Shown here in pieces: positions 61,430-64,000 of a stretch of DNA of 64,000 nucleotides. Below the pieces are notes generated by a model. The model ran no database searches and was not told the DNA's origin. It was given only the letters and a program-made list of their open reading frames with translations. The stretch lies in the NCBI RefSeq assembly GCF_028279465.1, contig NZ_JANQNS010000015.1, positions 1 through 64,000 on the forward strand, written 5' to 3'. This DNA is from Parasphingopyxis sp. (GTDB taxonomy: Bacteria > Pseudomonadota > Alphaproteobacteria > Sphingomonadales > Sphingomonadaceae). The translations under genes and the position numbers were made by a program. How positions within the stretch are numbered: position 1 is the first letter of the stretch; each line of letters opens with the position of its first letter.

Positions 61430-62386
61430 GTGAAAGTCCTGCTCACCGGATCGTCGGGCTGGCTGGGCCGCCATCTGGCGCCCCGCTTGCACGAGGCCGG
61501 GCATGATGTCGTCGGGCTCGACGTGGCGGATGGCGCCGATACCGATCATATCGGATCGGTGGCCGACAAGGCGCTGGTCGACGCACTGGTGACGGACGAG
61601 CGCATCGAATTGGTCATCCATGCGGGCGCGCTGCATAAGCCCGATATCGTGCGCTATCCGGCGCAAACTTTTGTCGACGTCAATGTCAGCGGCACGCTGA
61701 ACCTTCTCGAAGCGGCGGCGCGTGCCGGGCATGACCGGTTTCTGTTCACCTCGACGACCTCGCTGATGGTCTCCGACGCCGTGCGCGCGGGCGATGCGGA
61801 CACGGCATTCTGGATGGACGAGGATTTCTTCGCCGGCCCGCCGCGCAACATTTACGGCGTCACCAAGGCCGCGGCCGAAAATCTCTGCCGCCTCTATGCG
61901 GGCCTGCATGGCATGGACATCGCGATTTTGCGGACCGGCCGTTTCTTCCCGGAAGACGACGACACCATCACATCGACCGCAGGCCCGAATCTGAAAGCCA
62001 ATGAGTTTCTCAACCGGCGGCTCAGTGTGGACGATGCGGCCGAGGCGCATATCGCGGCGATCGACGGGATTGGCGGGCTTGGATGCGAGACGTTCGTCCT
62101 CTCCGCCTCGCCGGCCTTTTCGCGCGACGATTGCGCGGCGCTGAAGCGCGACGCCCGCACCGTCATCGCACTTTACTTCCCCGACGCCGATCAGCTTTAT
62201 GCCGAACGCGGCTGGCAACTGCCCGAAACGATCGATCGGGTATATGACCCTTCCAAGGCCGAGCGGCTTTTGGGTTTCCGGCCGAAAACCGATTTCGCCG
62301 CCATTCTCGCCGCGATGCGCGCGGATGCGCCGCTGCCCTATAGCCACGATCCCAGCTACAGTTCGCCAAAGGAGTTGGTAGGGTGA
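61430..62386 (+). CDS. NAD-dependent epimerase/dehydratase family protein
   Basis: 318 residues, starting with GTG directly after the ivd stop. Rossmann motif VLLTGSSGWLGRHLAPRL, FLFTSTTSLMVSDAV and the catalytic YGVTKAAAENL (YxxxK). Extended SDR of unknown substrate. It sits inside the leucine-degradation operon and overlaps the next gene by 4 nt. Confidence 0.88.
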   Translation: MKVLLTGSSGWLGRHLAPRLHEAGHDVVGLDVADGADTDHIGSVADKALVDALVTDERIELVIHAGALHKPDIVRYPAQTFVDVNVSGTLNLLEAAARAGHDRFLFTSTTSLMVSDAVRAGDADTAFWMDEDFFAGPPRNIYGVTKAAAENLCRLYAGLHGMDIAILRTGRFFPEDDDTITSTAGPNLKANEFLNRRLSVDDAAEAHIAAIDGIGGLGCETFVLSASPAFSRDDCAALKRDARTVIALYFPDADQLYAERGWQLPETIDRVYDPSKAERLLGFRPKTDFAAILAAMRADAPLPYSHDPSYSSPKELVG

Positions 62387-62733
62387 CCTGGCTCTGGGCA
62401 TCCGCGCTGCTGATGGTGCTGACGGCGGCGATCCATTCTTTTTTTGGCGAGAAACGGCTGATCATACCGCTTTTGGCGCAGGACAAGACGGTGCTGACCC
62501 AGCCTCTTTCCCGCAAGGTCGTGCGTTTCGCCTGGCATTTCACCTCGCTGTTGATGATCGTCTCGGCCGCACTCGTCGTCTGGCCCGGAACGCCGGACGG
62601 GCTTGTTCTGTTCGCCGGCGGCGCCTGGCTGGCGGTCGGTGTTGCGGATGCGATTTTCACGCGCGGCCAGCATATCGGCTGGCCGTTCCTTAGTGCAGCC
62701 GGGCTGTTCGCAATTCTAGGAGGGGTATTATGA
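62383..62733 (+). CDS. Small membrane protein in leucine-degradation operon
   Basis: 116 residues, four hydrophobic segments (about 3-18, 48-62, 66-82, 95-112). GTG start overlaps the epimerase stop, and the stop overlaps the mccB ATG (ATGA), so it is coupled on both sides. A conserved-looking [14 protein letters not shown] occurs after helix 1. Function unknown. Confidence 0.8.
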   Translation: MTWLWASALLMVLTAAIHSFFGEKRLIIPLLAQDKTVLTQPLSRKVVRFAWHFTSLLMIVSAALVVWPGTPDGLVLFAGGAWLAVGVADAIFTRGQHIGWPFLSAAGLFAILGGVL

Positions 62734-64000
62734 GCGCGCCGGTTCTCGACAGCGCCGTCGACACGAACGGCGAGGCTTTTCGCGCCAATGCCGCGCATAA
62801 CCGCGAACTGGTCGAGGCGTTGCGTGCCGATGTCGCGAAGGCGGCGCTTGGCGGGACGGAGAAACATCGCGAGCGGCATCTGTCGCGCGGCAAACTGCTG
62901 CCGCGGGATCGCGTCGAGCGGCTGCTCGATCCGGGTTCGCCGTTCCTCGAAATCGGCCAGCTCGCCGCCTGCGATATGTATGGCGGCGAGGTGCCGGGCG
63001 CCGGGATGATCGCGGGCATCGGGCGTGTCTCCGGCCGCCAGTGCATGATCGTCTGCAACGATGCGACGGTGAAGGGCGGTACCTATTACCCCATGACGGT
63101 CAAGAAGCATCTGCGCGCGCAGGAGATCGCGCAGGAGAACCGGTTGCCCTGCATCTATCTCGTCGATAGCGGCGGCGCGAACCTGCCGCATCAGGCCGAG
63201 GTCTTCCCGGATCGCGAACATTTCGGGCGTATCTTCTTCAACCAGGCGAATATGTCGGCGCTCGGCATCCCGCAGATCGCCTGCGTCATGGGGAGCTGCA
63301 CGGCGGGCGGGGCGTACGTCCCGGCGATGTCCGACGAGACGGTGATCGTCCGCAACCAGGGCACGATCTTCCTCGCCGGGCCGCCGCTCGTCAAAGCGGC
63401 GACGGGCGAGGAGATCAGTGCCGAGGATCTGGGCGGCGGCGATCTGCATGGCCGCAAGTCCGGCGTTGTCGATCATGTCGCCGAGAATGACGAACATGCG
63501 CTGACCATCGTCCGCGATATCGTCTCGACGCTGAACGTGCCGCACGATCCGGGCGTCAAACGCGTCGAACCGCGCGCGCCGAAGTTCGACGCCGAAGAGC
63601 TGTACGGCATCATCCCGGACGATGTCCGCGCGCCCTATGACGTGCATGAGATCATCGCGCGGATCGTCGATGGCAGCGAGTTTCACGAGTTCAAGGCGCT
63701 GTACGGATCGACGCTGGTCTGCGGCTTTGCGCATATCTGGGGCATGCCGGTCGCGATCCTCGCCAATAACGGCGTGCTGTTCAGCGAGAGTGCGCAGAAG
63801 GGCGCACATTTTATCGAGCTCGCCTGCCAGCGCCGCATCCCGCTGCTGTTTTTGCAGAATATCTCGGGCTTCATGGTCGGTGGGAAATATGAGGCCGAGG
63901 GGATCGCCAAGCATGGCGCGAAGCTGGTGACGGCGGTCGCGACGGCGACCGTGCCCAAGATCACCGTGCTGATCGGCGGCAGCTTCGGCGCCGGCAATTA
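62730..64000 (+). CDS. mccB: MccB, methylcrotonyl-CoA carboxylase beta (carboxyltransferase) subunit, 3' end outside window
   Basis: The gene starts at ATG 62730 (AGGAGGGG before it) and remains open to the end, giving about 423 residues of the expected roughly 535. Carboxyltransferase features: [93 protein letters not shown] and [24 protein letters not shown]. These are specific to the methylcrotonyl-CoA carboxylase-type subfamily. It carboxylates 3-methylcrotonyl-CoA, the product of the ivd enzyme upstream. Confidence 0.95.
   Translation, partial: MSAPVLDSAVDTNGEAFRANAAHNRELVEALRADVAKAALGGTEKHRERHLSRGKLLPRDRVERLLDPGSPFLEIGQLAACDMYGGEVPGAGMIAGIGRVSGRQCMIVCNDATVKGGTYYPMTVKKHLRAQEIAQENRLPCIYLVDSGGANLPHQAEVFPDREHFGRIFFNQANMSALGIPQIACVMGSCTAGGAYVPAMSDETVIVRNQGTIFLAGPPLVKAATGEEISAEDLGGGDLHGRKSGVVDHVAENDEHALTIVRDIVSTLNVPHDPGVKRVEPRAPKFDAEELYGIIPDDVRAPYDVHEIIARIVDGSEFHEFKALYGSTLVCGFAHIWGMPVAILANNGVLFSESAQKGAHFIELACQRRIPLLFLQNISGFMVGGKYEAEGIAKHGAKLVTAVATATVPKITVLIGGSFGAGN

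Noticed and set aside
60254..62401. 715-codon open frame on the minus strand
   Set aside because: Antisense to ivd and the epimerase gene; composition is that of a shadow frame.
62163..63914. 583-codon open frame on the minus strand
   Set aside because: Opposite the epimerase, membrane protein and mccB genes, which are well supported.

Overview
The window is a high-GC chromosomal segment from an alphaproteobacterium, most likely order Sphingomonadales. The evidence is the family mix: a DUF3333-type PstA, PhaR/PHA-synthase-like proteins, an atpHAGDC operon with a very short epsilon subunit, a fused alpha/beta hydrolase-OsmC protein, CysN-CysC fusion, and a PqqD / HprK-related kinase / nucleotidyltransferase cassette. 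The genus cannot be set from sequence alone. I see no rRNA, tRNA, CRISPR array, prophage or insertion sequence; the gene density is that of a core chromosome with small accessory patches.

Layout. 1-7498 (minus): complete phosphate-starvation operon phoR-pstS-pstC-pstA-pstB-phoU-phoB, with a probable Pho box inside the 3' end of phoR, and a 35-bp inverted repeat after phoB. 7583-10185 (plus): tightly coupled four-gene cassette encoding a Tat-signal protein ending in Ser, a PqqD-like protein, an HprK-related kinase and a NTP_transf_5 nucleotidyltransferase. This is the strongest candidate for an undercharacterised peptide- or protein-modifying system; an AT-rich lipoprotein gene follows it. 10842-17706: glmU and glmS (UDP-GlcNAc synthesis) separated by a quinone reductase, SoxR with a recognisable SoxR box, a VOC protein and an exported class V aminotransferase. 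17720-22913: CPT-like kinase, hydrolase-OsmC fusion, sulfate activation genes cysD-cysNC, GFA protein. 22855-27794: three small regulated detoxification-like units (TetR plus fatty acid hydroxylase; HxlR plus two tautomerases and an SDR; divergent GST), with clear operators, and a decayed second copy of the GFA gene.

27830-38141: S9 peptidase; MFS transporter-alr-mlaE-mlaF chain; GNAT; kynureninase; lipoprotein esterase; unknown secreted protein. 38354-41210: polyhydroxyalkanoate-type locus (thiolase, short PhaC-like enzyme, divergent PhaR). 41260-43470: Fur-box-controlled TonB siderophore receptor. 43551-47379: small membrane protein, radical SAM plus DUF4130 DNA-repair pair without its uracil-DNA glycosylase domain, orphan CpaF ATPase. 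48426-53361 (minus): ATP synthase F1 operon with an extra 58-residue cysteine protein between atpD and atpC. 53510-60116: membrane-anchored trypsin-like protease, Ada, atypical Nramp-like transporter, PriA, fructose-6-phosphate aldolase/transaldolase. 60272-64000: leucine/isovalerate degradation operon (ivd, epimerase, small membrane protein, mccB running off the end), preceded by a dispersed palindromic repeat.

Starts were chosen by family length, Shine-Dalgarno spacing and operator position; several differ from the longest open frame and this is stated in the entries. All family assignments rest on motif reading and recalled family knowledge, not on database searches.
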